Positions 1 to 12,880 of a DNA stretch of 64,000 bases are shown here, piece after piece (the stretch's first letter is position 1; every line of letters starts with the position of its first letter). Made by a program: the position numbers and the translations under genes. The DNA comes from Nautilus pompilius. Taxonomy: Eukaryota > Mollusca > Cephalopoda > Nautilida > Nautilidae. The stretch lies in contig JACATO010001140.1 in assembly GCA_018389105.1 (NCBI GenBank), forward strand, positions 124,001-188,000, given 5' to 3'. A model generated the notes under the pieces. That model was not told the origin of the DNA and made no database searches. It saw only the letters and a program-made list of their open reading frames with translations.

Positions 1-1564
1 ATGCGATTTAATAAGAGGATCAGTTTCGCTTTATTTATTATTGTTATCTTAATTATAGTTTTAGAATTGTTGAAATCGTGTCTGTCAACCTATATACCTG
101 GTGGTGCGTCTGGGAGCAGGTGTGCTTCACCTGTCCTTTCCCTTTTCTATCCTCTGTAACAATATCCGCAGAAGATGGTCTCTAGTGCGGCGCCAGGAAT
201 TGCCTGACTTAGGCGGCTGGGGTAGTAAAAAAAAAGGTGAGAGAGATAGAACTGGTGCCGATGTTGGCCGGTAAGTAAGTAATCGGCGGCCGAGAAGGCG
301 TCACGTGGAGTACTCATGGCCGACAGCGCGCGCCCTGCGTTCAGCCGTGGGTCTGTTTACAGGGGCCCTTGTCTGTGGCTGGCCTGACCTTTCAGCGATG
401 GCGTGGGGTCAGATCCTGGCGTTCAGCTCGTCGCGTAGGTCGAAGGCCTGTTACCAGCGGCCTATCCGAGACAGTTCCTCCTCTCCCGGCTCACTATCGG
501 ACCGCCGGAGGCTGATCAAGGCAATCAGACGCGTTACCCACTTCCACAAACATTCGAAATTAATTTACTGTCAATCAGGTTTCTTGTGGCCGACATTTTT
601 TTTTTGTTTCAGATCAAATATCATCCACTATTAGATAAATCACGGCACCCACCACTCCCCCAGTTCACTTAGTATTCCCGATAGAAGACAAACAACGGTT
701 TTCTAATTATACCAAGTGACAAGAAACAATCGGACAGATTCTTAAATGATTATCCAACTATATTATCGATTAGCCGAGCGCTGATCTCTCAATCGTCATA
801 GGTTACGTTCTGATCGCTCGCTAGACCTCTTTTTCATCAATGCCATCATCATCACTGCTTTCATAACCCGACTCAGTAAGTCGATATACGTCGCAAAACC
901 CGTACAGGAAATCATAAAATATCCGTACCCGTAAAACGTGCTCCTTCCTCTACAGTCACATCTACAGCACTATATATGAACATTTCGCAATGTTGGACGC
1001 ATTAAATATCGCAAGAATTGAAAGACGTTAACCATTTTCCTACTTCTTGACTTACCAAAGAAATCCAAGAGTCTCTGACCAACGACGGCCCAGCCACAGC
1101 CAGTAAGATACCGTCCAACGTATGCCATTAAATTATCTCTCTCATAGCGAAGTTGTTCTTGTTTTTACTTTAACAATAAACATAAAATCCAATTTTGTTT
1201 TCGTTTTACCGAACCCAAGATCCAGCGTAAAAAAAAACAACAACACAAAACCAAAAGAGCTCTGGTAACATCTGCAACTTTGAGAAAGAATGGGGTGGGG
1301 GTGGCTGGCTGACATTGGTACACACCACGAGCGCGCTGGCGCCGCCTTGCTGCAGGTTCCTGTTTCACTATCAGATGCGGAGGAGAAGAAACTATGCTCA
1401 TTATTACAGATTAGAATAGAACGTCAACAAGAAATGCGCTGTAGCGAAAAATCGAAGGAAATAAGTTGCTACACGCGGTTGACTAAATCGTTAATATCGA
1501 AATTAAACAACACGTTGTGCATGTTCTCTGAGACTGCATAGAACCACCATCACTGTTTTAATCG
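1..1564. other. Intergenic, no gene recognised
   Basis: I see no convincing gene. The first 600 bases are moderately GC-rich with several CpGs, including an ATG in GC-rich context near 316 that runs into a stop after about 20 codons. The open frames here and on the reverse strand are short and resemble no family I know. The rest is mixed, AT-leaning sequence. Confidence 0.5.
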
Positions 1565-1582
1565 GTGTGTGTGTGTGTGTGT
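1565..1582. repeat. (GT)n microsatellite
   Basis: A short uninterrupted GT run. A 150-codon open frame begins in it but shows no family resemblance and is probably chance. Confidence 0.9.
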
Positions 1583-4466
1583 ACGGTCATCGATTTTCTT
1601 TCAGCCCTGTACAAACCTCGCGCCCATTTTTCTTTAGTTGACAATACCCCGAGTTTTCAAGTCCACCGACACAACCAACCGTTAAAAAACATTCATGCAT
1701 ACCGACTGACGTCTTCCAGAAAGAGTAAGTTAAAACCTCCAAGAAGAGGCAGTCTTACGGGGGAAAAGACGGCCAACTCTCGTCCGTCACGGCAGGACGC
1801 TTTCAACAACACGCCAGGTGGCGCGCCGTTGAAAACGCCCGTCTTCGCCAATCGTCGCCTTGCGAATTTATTTCTCCACGCGTCCGAAGACCGCGAAGAA
1901 AATATTTCATCACTACAATGGTGGATCTCGACGAGACGCTGTACGAATGCAAATATCTCCGGGTCTATTTGCCCTGTTCCACTGATTCATCAACCTGTCG
2001 CTGAACAAACTCACTAAACTCTGAATCAAACACGTAGACCTTGATTCGTCTGACCACAGCACCTTTCTCTATTCATCAGTTGTCTAGTTTACATTAAAAT
2101 TTTCCGCGCTGGAGCCCTCTTTTATTTATATACAGAACCTAATAATAGGTTGCTTCTTTCTTTCTTTCTTTTCTTAAAGCGACCTAGTCATTTAGTCTAG
2201 TAGTTACAAGAAGCCCCTTTATTATAGAAGCAGACAATTAGATTTTTCTTTTTACTGTTGCCATTCAGCTGGGCTGTAAGTCACCTATTCAGCTGCTTCT
2301 TGCCTCCCATCCGTTTTCACTATTTTATTCCGTTCGCTTCTTGTGGCAATTTGTTCCATCCTTCTTCGAAATACATAAAGGGGCACCTTTCTTAAATATG
2401 CCCCCACTCAGGAGTTTCTTCACGTTATTTCACTATACCTATATACTGGTTTCTGTTCTTAGTCTAACCTCTTCTGTCCAAGCCGTATACGATACCACGT
2501 CCTGTAGCCAAGCCAATCCACTGTCTTGAGTAATGAAAGTTATAGAGAGTCATCTTCCCAGTTAACATTGCCATCAACTGCTTATGGTTGCGTAACTGTT
2601 CTGTCCAGGTACATAATTTGGTTGTTTCTCAGGTATTTCATTCGTGACTATCAGCTGTTATAAAAAATAAAAAAAAAAAGCCAAGGGAAAATTATTCTTG
2701 ATGGATTCAAGATTTAAGCTGGTGTCTCTGTCCGTTCATCACATTTCTTCTGGCTCGTATTATAGTACGATACTGTTACGAATCTCTACAATGGCCATAG
2801 CCTCTCTAAATTGTACGCCATTCCGCCGAGAGAGCATAGTGCCGCTGTTAGCCGTTAGAGAGCGCTGTTTATCTTGCGCCGCAAGGACCCTAACCCTACC
2901 GACGTCAGCAGTAGAATCCCCCTCCATCTCGAGATGAAACCAAAGTAACCAAGAGCAAGAAGGAATTATGCTACATTGGTACGCCGAACGGTCAACCTCA
3001 GTAGTCTAACCAGTGGGCCACCGGCCGCCCGTAAAAAAATGGATAAATTTTGTAATCTTTTGGTTTATATTTTGAATAATTACTAAGCCAGAATGGAATT
3101 TTTCGTAATTTTGAAACCTGGGTTTGGCAAAAGTTGCTTCGCAAATTCATTTATCGAAAAGATGGTAAAATTAGTGTACAAGAGTTATCTCCCTTTTCAC
3201 TTTTTGTTTTTAGTTTCTTAGAATGCTGTGAACTGGATGGCATTATCGTTGATGAAATCACGACAGAAGACGCTTGGAGTTTCGCTGAGCATAGCGCGGA
3301 ACCAATGAAAAACGTTGTTGCTTTTGGGACTAGTCTTCGTGTCTCACCGCTCGGATCTCCCGACACTTCTAAAAACCGGAGAGTTCTGGAAATTACCTCG
3401 CCGAAGCCCGAAGTACAGGGCCCCCCTCCTCTGGTGGCGCAAGACTGGCAGCGCCTCCTAGCGGATAACCTCGGCTACGCTCTCTCGCCGCTGTGAACGT
3501 CGGTGGACCACGCAACAGCGACAGATTACGAATGTAATTTCCAGAGGATCTTCTCGCCAAGATGTTGCGCACAAACCGGACCCAGATGACGTAGAGGAGG
3601 TCCGGCGTTTTGATTTGTTTATTTAATGGCGTCGGCGCCAAACCGGCAGCCGGCGGGCTAGAGATGTTTCTCCAGGGTGCGCGATGATCCAGTTCTCCCT
3701 CCACCAACCACTAACAGAAACAAGCAGCATTGAAACAGAAGTTGAGATTCATGGGAGCGAAAGTGGCGTCGGGCTGTTCGAGCTTAAAGCCAAAGTTTGG
3801 TGCAGTTAAGGAAATCTTCTATTCGTGCAATATGGGTGGTAAGCATTCGAGATGGCGGGGACAGGTGAGAGATTTTACAGTGCCAACCCCAACACGGCAT
3901 TGTCGGTGGCAGGGATCTAATGAGACCGGCCAGGAGGAAAGGGGCAGAGGGAGAAGTGGCGGAAAGGGTCGGGTCCGCAGACTACACGCCAGGACGATGA
4001 CAGATAAAACAGCGGAGACAGCGATATCTGGCGGCTCGTTAACGCGGTGAAATATCGCCGAAAGTCTCGCCCCGTGCTAATGGCTTAAGGCTCGGTCTCG
4101 CCAGGCTGTTATTAACCACGTGATTGAGTGCTGGGGCAATGTCTCGCGCGCGCCCACCTCGGTGATTGTTGAGGACACAGCGCGCGCGGTCCTCGCTCCC
4201 CATCCCTCAAAAATACATACCACTTTTCCATGCAGTCGCGCCCCCTGCCGGGACACGCGTCCCTCCCGGAAACTCTTTTATTCTAGTTAAACAACTAAAG
4301 TATCTGCTTGGAGGGGAACTTTCGGTTCAGCATTAAAGTTGATTTATTTAATGAAGCGCAATCTTTTATCTCGGGTAATTGAACAGCTTTAAAGAAAAAC
4401 AAAAACAAGACAATCGGAGAGAGGGTAAATCACGGGGTCATCGCTCTACCGGCTGTCTGACGAAAT
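1583..4466. other. Intergenic, CpG-rich patches
   Basis: No gene is supported. The part from about 3590 to 4260 is GC- and CpG-rich with runs of alternating CG, as in an unmethylated promoter-type region, but no exon with convincing splice sites was found. A 120-codon frame at 3134-3496 (+) has ordinary composition but matches nothing I recognise and overlaps antisense frames. Around 2990-3035 the reverse strand resembles a tRNA D-arm (GGTTAGACT), too weak to call. Confidence 0.4.
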
Positions 4467-4489
4467 AACGTCACGTGTTCTGTGACGTA
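4467..4489. promoter_or_regulatory. Inverted CRE half-sites around an E-box
   Basis: The sequence reads ACGTCAC (4468-4474), a short spacer, then GTGACGT (4482-4488), a perfect 7-bp inverted repeat. Its left arm overlaps an E-box, CACGTG (4472-4477). CRE half-sites and E-boxes bind bZIP and bHLH factors in animals. Nothing here shows that it is used. It is one of several scattered CRE-like sites outside the tandem arrays. Confidence 0.25.
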
Positions 4490-5488
4490 GTGGAAGCCGT
4501 CTGTCTACGATTTCCCTAAGAACCTGGTTAAATACATAAGAAATCGAGTTTTAGAAGAACTCCCCCCCACCCATTTGCGATAGACTTCAACATCACAGGT
4601 GTATTTAAGGTGAGAGACATAATTGGTAGAACTTTTCTTGCTTTTTTTTGACGCCATTAAGTTGTTTTATCGTACAACGTATCACCGTAATGGCGTACAG
4701 AAACTCCATTATTTCATCGAAAATTCTGCCAAGTCCGTCTCCTCCCCCATTATCATGATGTTATATAGAATACGCTTTATTATTCGCTATTTTTTCATGA
4801 TGCTGACAAGAAGATTCCATATCCTTTTTTTTAAATGTCCGCTTGTTTTAAATTAAAGCTGATGTTTCGTTTTATATATTTTATTTGATTATGCTCTTGC
4901 AGTATTCAAAACTTACGTTCAATACATGGATCTTAGTTCTGCTTTAATTAAAATGGAAGCACAACTCCTCTTTTTTTAAGGTTAAAAAATTGGATAAATT
5001 TAAGGAATTTAACAAACTCAACTTTTTATTTTGATTTCATGGAAGACTTATTTTTTTCTAAATAATCCCACCCTTTGTATAAACGTGCAACGGAGCGTGC
5101 GGGCAGGGATGGAGTGTATGGGGTAATTAGGGATAATCCGAACCGACTAACCCAGTGGCCTTTCTCGTTGTCATAACAGCGGAGGACGATTCTGAACGGA
5201 ATCTCTTCGCTGTTGTTCGTTTGTCCCCCTCCCATCATCACTCAGCCATGTTAATCTCGGCACCGGAGAGTGAAGGGATTTCTCATCATTAGAGGCCTAT
5301 GTTCCTTCTCTGTTGTTTAGGTGCGCACTAAAAAAACAAAAAATGTGTGAGGGGGGGCAATATTTCCCAGAATTCAACAGAAGAGCCGTAAGAAAGCAAA
5401 GGATTGTGGGTATAATTCGCTGTTGGATGCCGAACGAAGGTGACAGCTGGAAAGAAAACATGAAAGTGAGGCGGGGGTACGGTCGCGT

Positions 5489-5545
5489 TCGGGTAAATTG
5501 GGAAGTCGCTGGACCGTGAGACACAAGTTCGAATTTGGCTGGCTG
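5489..5545 (+). other. Possible tRNA-derived SINE head
   Basis: The stretch resembles the 3' half of a tRNA. A GCTGGACCGTGAG segment is followed about ten bases later by AAGTTCGAATTT, a close match to the pol III B box (GGTTCGAATCC). No complete cloverleaf can be drawn, so it is at best a degraded tRNA-derived SINE. Chance is a real alternative. Confidence 0.25.
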
Positions 5546-6860
5546 AGAAAGGTTGGAGGGAGTTCGTTCAAACCCAGCACCTTCCCGGATCCGACATTGC
5601 CCAAGCCAAATGCAGATATTATTTGAGGTTATCCGGACAAAACAGTCGAGGATTTAAGACGGTTCTTTCTTAGTCTCAGCCGACGGCGAGCCACGAGTGT
5701 CTTAACACGACGTGAAGTCGCTACTGACGTGTCCCCCGCAGCAGCGACGATCTGAGCGGATCAAAAGACATCGTGGCAAACTTCCAGCATCCGCTTAGTA
5801 TACACGTACTTCTGTGGTATAATACGGTTATTACCACAACCATTTTATCTTTTGCTGAATGGTATAGAAAGTAATAAGATCTTTAAATATCAAGAATTTT
5901 GTAATTGTTTCTTATTAAACAAAATCTGTAGTAACCAAGAGAGACATCGTTCTTAGAGGCTAAAGCAACCCCCGAAAACCATCGTAAAAGAATGGCATTC
6001 TGGCATTTTGAAACACTTTCCATTTCACATATTTTAACAGCAAATAATTTTTAACATTACGAATTACAGGTTTATTAATAGCATACAGTCATTTCTATAC
6101 ACACGACAAAATACACCGAGTTATCGTTTCTCTTTTTTCTTACCACTGGTGGTAGTCAAAATAACTGCATTCATATCGGCCTTTTAAACAAGATATTGAC
6201 TGTTCAACACTATAAAAAGGCATCCTTCACATAATAAAGCCAATTAAGCCATACTTTAATATAAACACATTAGGGTTTCTGTACTAAACATCGCGAATAC
6301 AGTAAAAAAAAAACACATTACTATAAATGAAGAGTGATAAAGCAGAAGACCTTTAAGGGTTGCGCACTTTCCCATACCATTTAGAGTAGAAATACGTAAA
6401 TATTGTCCGAAACATCACAAAAGCGTAAATATCGCATGTCCACAGTATGATGAGTAAACATTTAAAAATCATAAATTAGTTTAGGTGATCCAATCGTTTT
6501 AGCCACCACTGTGCATATTAATGTAGAAATATTATCTTAGATGCGTTTTATGAATTAAAAAGGAAAAATTCCACGTTAAAAAATCTAATTGTGTGCGTGC
6601 GTGCGGGAGGGCCGTCCTTAGAATATATTAGTGATGGGATTAGACTGATAAGTAGTTTACTGTTGAAACATCAGCGAAGAAATAATTGGCTAGCAGACAT
6701 TTTTTTGCATTCCCGGTAAAGTGCATCACAGTGGGAGGTGACATCACTATCATTGGTCACTGTTTCTTTCTGGTGACGTCACAGACAGATTTCTTCTAGT
6801 GGGGTGACCTCGGTCATTCTGTAAATACCAAAATTAAAGAAATTTATCTAAAACACTTAG
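5546..6860. other. Intergenic, AT-rich
   Basis: AT-rich sequence without a long open frame or recognisable element. A single perfect CRE lies near 6775. Confidence 0.5.
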
Positions 6861-6941
6861 ATTATTATTATTATATTAATAATAATAATTATTATTATTA
6901 TTGATAAAACAAACAAACACACACACACACACTCTCTCTCT
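6861..6941. repeat. (ATT)n/(AAT)n, (CA)n and (CT)n compound microsatellite
   Basis: ATT repeats switch to AAT and back to ATT, giving a self-complementary block of about 40 bp. A CAAA/CA run and a short CT run follow at once. Confidence 0.85.
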
Positions 6942-7720
6942 TCGGAAAAATCTACTGCATGCAGTCCCAGGGCTGCTTTCGAACTTTGTTAGCTGGATCC
7001 CACTAAGTTTTAGGGTCTTTAGTGGTGCTTATCGGCGAGAAGGTTTGTTTTGTTTTTTTCCCTTTTGATAAAAATTCCGAACTTTTTGGGGGGGTTCGGG
7101 GAGGGGAGGGGATACCGTCTAGACAAAATGGCGGTCTCGTGGAACTCTCACACGCCGGGTGACCACCGCGGCGTCGGGTTCTTCGCGACGATTCCTCTCA
7201 AGGTTGCGTTTTCGGCGCGCGCGCGCACAAAAGGGAGAGGCGGGTGACGGGGGGGGGGTGAGGAGAAGAAAAAAAGAGAGACGTCCATTAGATGCCAATT
7301 ACATTAACATGCCACCTAAAATATTTGTTACATTCAAAGAAATGTCGCCAGCTTCTAATACGGGCGCCATAATTCCTCAGGTATTCTCGACATCTACACA
7401 AATGTCCGTCAGCGGTGTAGCGAAGCGCGCGGATGGCAGAAAATATGCAGGATAATTATACTTAATCCGCACCGGCTAACCCCGTCATTTTCCCTTATCG
7501 CCATATTGGAAACCGAGCCCCCTCCTCCAGCGTGGCAAGTTCACACTGGCTCGCCAAAACCAGACTACACCTGGCCAATAGTTTCCGGAAGCGGTTTACC
7601 TAGCTAAGTTGACCGCGACTTCACTTCCGCCCATATCGCTTTAACTGCCCGGCGTCGCTTATGTCATTGCAAACTATTTTTTTGAAAATAATCACCACCT
7701 CGGAATCGGAGGCCCCCATC

Positions 7721-7722
<2 letters not shown>
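6942..7722. other. Intergenic, GC-rich patch
   Basis: No gene is supported. The stretch 7070-7260 is G-rich with CpGs and an AAAATGGCGG motif near 7126, similar to the YY1-type motif common at animal promoters, so it could be promoter-like. The open frames covering it are short and overlap in several frames. Confidence 0.35.
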
Positions 7723-7751
<29 letters not shown>

Positions 7752-8136
7752 GTACTGGCGTCATATCTCCCTCTGTCTGTAATGACGTAATTTCTCTCTC
7801 TGTACTGGCGTCATATCTCCCTCTTTCTGTAATGACGTAATTTATCTCTCTGTACTGGCGTCATATCTCCCTCTGTCTGTAATGACGTAATTTCTCTGTA
7901 ATGACGTCATTTCTCTCTGTACTGACGTCATATCTCCCTCTCTGTAATGACATAATTTCTCTGTAATGACGTCATTTCTCTCTCTGTACTGACGTCATAT
8001 CTCCCTCTCTGTAATGACGTCATTTCTCTCTCTGTACTGACGTCATATCTACCTCTCTGTAATGACGCCATTTCCCTCTGTATTGACGTCATATCTCACT
8101 CTCTCTGTAATGACGTCATCTCTCTCTCTCTCTTCC
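7723..8136. repeat. CRE satellite array A (50-bp dimer)
   Basis: CT runs are interrupted by two alternating cores, TGTACTG(G/A)CGTCAT and TGTAATGACGTAAT. The first part repeats every 50 bp: TGTACTGGCG begins at 7751, 7801 and 7851. The second part is more irregular and carries about eight exact TGACGTCA sites. The CT-rich strand is the plus strand. See the family note under findings. Confidence 0.9.
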
Positions 8137-10259
8137 TCCCCTCCATCCCGGCCTCACTCGTGAAAGCTAAAGATGGGATAGCTGATCTCGACCTCATCCG
8201 AGAAACTTCAGCCAGGTGAGGGCGGGAGTGGGGGGGGGTGGTGGCAGCAACCTTGTTGGCTCTTCTCCAGGTGGAAACAAAAATCCAATATCATTCTGCG
8301 AAACTTCTCGGCCTGAAATTCGACCAAAGCGTTCTGTACCCGGACACAACAGCGCTAATCTGAGATTGACTGGCTCCCTGAGAAGACACGAAGGCCTTAT
8401 TAACCAGAACTCCGGATTGTCAATACAGCTCTGCAATAAGCTATCCTTTAATAATGTATAGCACAGTATATATAATCACCTTTTCCCGCACAATATTGAT
8501 ATTCCTACAGCTCCATTCTAAATAATTCAGTTTGTTTTCTTTATAAATCTAACTGTCTATATAATAAATAGCGCAATGTTTAGAAAAATGTCCTGCTCCT
8601 GATTTATCCTTTATTATTACTCTGTCGCCGCATCTTCACGAGAAACTACTACATCGATGACTGCTTACTACAGAGACTCAGCGAGCATCAAAACAGAACC
8701 TTACTGGCCCTATTAGGCTAACGGCCAGCGGTCTACCGCTTCACCGCATAAAATCTCAAGGTCCATTGTTCTACTACTCCAAAGAGTCAGGAGGGAGATG
8801 TGTAGTACGTCCGTGTATATTCAGTCAACTAGTTGACTGCGGTTAGCATTTCGTGGTCATGTTCTTACTGGTGGTTCGCCGGAAGTGTCGATGCGGTCCT
8901 TCTGACATAGTCCTGCTACTCCCTCGCCACTGCATAGATACAAGCACAAGTTCGCATAAGCGGATATTCTTTAAACTAAATAATGGTGGGGGCGAGGAAA
9001 GATTTCTAAATTCACGAATGACATTTTAAAAAAAAAACACAATGTCTTAGTGAAAGAGCGACTTTATGATTATACGTGGGGGGGGGAGAGAAACCGTGGG
9101 ACAAGTTCGGCTGAGGCAGCGATGGGATGTAGAGTTTCTCGCCTTCCCTAACGGTAACGAAGAGCATACATCGTCGGAACTCGAGACCCGTACGGTCTTC
9201 ATTCGCAAACGAAGCCTTCGCCTCTCGCGAAATTCTAAACAACAACAACAACAAAAAACGTCTGTAAAAATCCGTTCTTTTATTGTTTTTTTTTTGGTGA
9301 AAATCATGGAGGCTAATGAGCCGGATCCGCTCAGTAATTCATCTCACAGCCCTTCCAGGTTAATGGTTTTATGATTACAGCGCCGAGTCCTGTTGGATAT
9401 TCTCATCAGCAACGGCTAGGCCTGGAAACAAATTTGTCATCCGTTTTCCAAGCGAAGCCCCGCTAATCCGATGCAACAGAAATCATGTTTATCCAAATTA
9501 TTTGCCCCGTTCGGATGCATCTCCGAGTATTAGTTTATCTCTTTCCTCTCAAGAACTCGACACAGCACCGTCTGATCTCTTTATCCCCTACAAGTGCCGC
9601 CACGCGGACTTCGTTTCTGACTTAATCTTCTAATCCCTCGCTGAGCGCCGCGTTTCTACTTATTTGGCGATAATATAGAAAAATGTCCGTCGTGTCCACT
9701 GTGCTAACGGCGCCAAACACTCGGGTTATAGAAATCACCTCGCAGACAAAAGGGCCAGATCGCGCTATTAATTCTAACGGCGATAAACGAAACAGGGGAA
9801 AGCAGTTAGAAGGATTTGCAATATTTGGGGTAGATTCCCACCATGTTATCAGAATTCTGGCCCGGGTAATGAACCGAGACTTTTAAAATTAGCTGCGAAC
9901 AGAGAAAATTGTGATTGATGCTGCTAATAGTGTGGAGAAGAAGGAAAAAAAACGTAGCGGCGAAAATCGACCAGAAAAAAACGAGGGGACGCTTTAGGGG
10001 GAAGGGGAGTTGGTTGGTCTCTCTGAGACGATGGTTAGCCCTGGGAAGGATGCCTGGAAGACGACGGCTTTCTGCGCTGCGGAAGTGCCCTTGCATTGAT
10101 GCGCCGTATGGCCGGCGCGTCTGAAAAATCATGGCTGATCCATTTTTTAATGGCCGAGAGCAAAATGCCATCGTTACATTACCATTAATGGCTGACATAA
10201 ATAAGAACCCCCCCAATTCCATATGACGGTTACTGCTCCATATCTGATATCACGAAAAG
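8137..10259. other. Intergenic, no gene recognised
   Basis: Several overlapping short frames on both strands, none with a recognisable domain. A donor-like CAG/GTGAGG lies at about 8215, just downstream of array A, but no matching acceptor and frame were convincing. From 9066 to 9374 a frame of about 100 codons crosses a poly-G and a CAA run and is probably chance. Confidence 0.4.
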
Positions 10260-10301
10260 ATGGCGGCAGTACTTACCCTGTTGTTTTTATCACTGTTAAA
10301 G
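10260..10301 (+). CDS. Possible first coding exon with signal peptide
   Basis: An ATG in good context (AAAAG before it, G after it) opens 14 codons that read MAAVLTLLFLSLLK. They are followed directly by a donor-like AAAG/GTAAAC. Hydrophobic, leucine-rich starts of this kind are typical of secretory signal peptides, and ending one in an exon junction is common in animal genes. If unspliced, the frame stops seven codons later. There is no visible second exon, because the 10.5-13 kb region downstream is repeats and a transposon fossil. This is a candidate only. Confidence 0.2.
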
Positions 10302-10546
10302 GTAAACTGTTGGATAGCGTGATATGGCCATAAACAGAAAAAAACTACCGAATCTAGCACCGCGGGTCGTCATTGAGAGAAAGGGTGAGAAATGTCTTCA
10401 CCGAGACAAACTTTGAGCGCATCTTTTTTCTTTTTTCCCCATCGGTCGTGTTCACCAAGCAGAAAGGGAAGACGAGAAACGTGACACGTTTTTACTTTAA
10501 AACGCAAATGTCGATCGTTCGAAACATTAGCGTTTTCCAACTAATC

Positions 10547-10596
<50 letters not shown>

Positions 10597-10862
10597 AGAG
10601 AGAGAGATGGCGGGAGAGAGAGAGATGGAGGAGAGAGAGAGAGAGGAGAGAGAGAGAGAGGGGGGGAGAGAGAGATGGCGGAGAGAGAGAGATGGAGAGA
10701 GAGAGAGAGAGAGAACGAGAGAGAGGGGGGGAGGAGAGAGAGGGGGATGAGAGAGAGAGATGGAGATCCGGAGAGAGAGAGAGAGGAAAGAGGAGGAGAG
10801 AGAGAGAGAGGGAGAGATCTCGAATGACGTCAGTACAGTGAGAGAGAGAGAGAGAGAGAGAG
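10547..10862. repeat. (GA)n tract with one CRE (array H)
   Basis: About 300 bp of GA repeats with G-runs and scattered GATGG interruptions. Near the end (about 10825) comes a single AATGACGTCAGTACAG, the same core as in the CRE arrays but on the opposite strand. Open frames across it on both strands consist of Arg/Glu or Ser/Leu repeats and are artefacts. Confidence 0.85.
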
Positions 10863-11299
10863 TGTGTGTGGGGGGATAATAAAGGAAACATTCGATCGAA
10901 CTTTGAATTGTTGGGGAAATTAGTTATGTTGTCTTTAAGACCAAATTCCGAGTACCGTCCGAGGTGTTTCGGTCTACGATGTAGTCCACGAAAAGATAAA
11001 GCTTCAGATCAAAGGAAGTTTGAAGGCCGGGCCAAGAATACCGTAGGCAACGATCACCGGTAAGGACAGCGGTCGATCTGAATAAAAGGGAACCAACTGT
11101 CTGGGGACGGATAAGCTCCCGGACAACGGGACATTATCGCAAAAAAAAAAAGAAAAAGAGAGGCTACCACAAAATTATCCAGAGAGAAAGGGGAAAACTC
11201 TTATGTAAAGAGAGACAAAGCTCCAAAATCCAATATCGCCAAGCAGAAAGATGCTGTTATAGGAAAATCTCGGAAGTGGTAAGAGCATCATCATCGTTG

Positions 11300-12650
11300 T
11301 CATCATCATCATCACGCCAGCTGACATAGGGAAAAGCTATTGTGGTCAGGGATAAACGAGACCAGGACAAGAAGCTCCAGCAACTTCTCAAGGAAGGCGG
11401 ATACTAGATTCTTAGCAAGGATCCAATCCAAAATGTGGAGAAGTCTGACAAGAACACTTGTCTAACAAGGAATATCGTCTCGTGGTTAATAATGACAGGA
11501 AGCCAGCTAGCACGTGCGGCCTATTTGAGTTGTGGGCGTGCCAACCTCTGAGTAGGTCCCTATTAAAATCCATGTGGTAGGTCAAGGACGCGTGAAGAAC
11601 TCGACAGTCATCAAAGATGTGCTTCTAGCGAAACACGCGAGAATACTTAGCTTCGCTGCGGTCAGCCTCTTCAACAGCGCTCCCCTGCAAAAGACACTTC
11701 AAGCAGCAAAAGAGTCTGGAAGAAGATCAGACCCCGAAGGATGGATCCCCTTTAACTCCAGGTGCCATATAAGTGCCACCCTCCCCCGCTTCCAAGTGGA
11801 AGGGATCTTCCACCGCCAAAAAGATGGCTTGCCACTGTCCCCAGTGAGGGGCCAACCTCTACATGAAACTGCTCGAAGAGATGACTTTTAAATTCGCCCG
11901 GGAACATCAAAAGAACACGAGCACTCAAGCACCTGAACAGACTAAAGAACTCTATGCCTTATCATGAGCTGAAAAAGAGAGAGAGGGATCTTGGATCGAC
12001 TAGCGGAAAAGAAAACGTGAATCTTCCACACAAATGTGTACAGAAAAAACAGTGGTCGGGGAGGGATATGTAAATTACGAATCACGCTATCCAGCATCAG
12101 TAAAAAAAAAAGAGCTGACAACTTCTGCACAGACAAGGCAGCAGTGGAGACATTTGAACGAAACGGATTCCCGACGGACCTCATCAACACTGAGATCACC
12201 TAGAAGAGATGCCCACGGCCATAATCATCTTATCTTAAGTACGAGGCACCTCAAAAATAACTTAAAAGACTGTACAGCAATACAACATCCGAACACTGTC
12301 CACAACTAAGCCACCCCGCGAGGCAAACAGAACAAAGGACTACATGTGTAACATTCCACACAGTTGTGGCCGGGCGTATAAAGGTGAGACGAGCGAATCG
12401 ATGTCGGTGAGAGCGAAGGAAAACAAAGGAAGCGCAACAGAAAGAAGAGGGTGGGCGAAAAGCCCAGGGGTTGCAGAATACGTCTGGTCAGAAAAGCACC
12501 TCCAATGAAACAACAATCCCGGTCACCTAAATCCACTAGAGGGCTCGACAGATCAAAGAAACACCATGCATGCCTCTGGTCGACCACTTCTGTAAGATTA
12601 CCCTAACTACACGCTTAGAAGCCGAGATCCCAGAAGAAATCAGTCGGTGA
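11300..12650 (+). mobile_element. Decayed Penelope-like element (RT plus GIY-YIG endonuclease)
   Basis: The plus strand carries scattered frames of a Penelope-like retroelement. Near 11322 is PADIGKAIVV, like the PADKGKAIV segment upstream of the RT core. At 11649-11672 is SFAAVSLF, matching RT motif A (SFDVVSLF) with the catalytic Asp changed to Ala. It is followed by APLQKTLQAAKES. Near 11845-11875 a shifted frame gives NLYMKLLEE, the segment after the conserved SP motif. Later come YVNYESRYPASVKK and ADNFCTDKAAVE. At 12341-12391 is YMCNIPHSCGRAYKGET, the GIY-YIG nuclease start (YKGET for YIGET), followed by SVRAKENK and AEYVWSEKH. Many frameshifts and stops make it non-functional. Element ends are not resolved. 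Confidence 0.75.
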
Positions 12651-12819
12651 GTTTAAATATGTTAGCCGTTAAAATGGCTCAGACAGTCGCGCAATGATTA
12701 CCCAACTCGTAGGTTTCTCATCAGAGCTCTGTCAGAGACATGTGCGATTAGCGTCATCAGACACTATTAAAGTCATCCCTGAAGACGATTGAAGTTGCAT
12801 TATTGACTATCCCTTTTGG

Positions 12820-12880
12820 GTGTGTGGTGTGTGTGTGTGTGGTGTGTGTGGTGTGTGTGGTGTGTGTGTGTGTTGTGTGG
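12820..12880. repeat. (GT)n microsatellite
   Basis: An interrupted GT tract built of GTGTGTGTG blocks separated by extra G or T. Confidence 0.9.
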
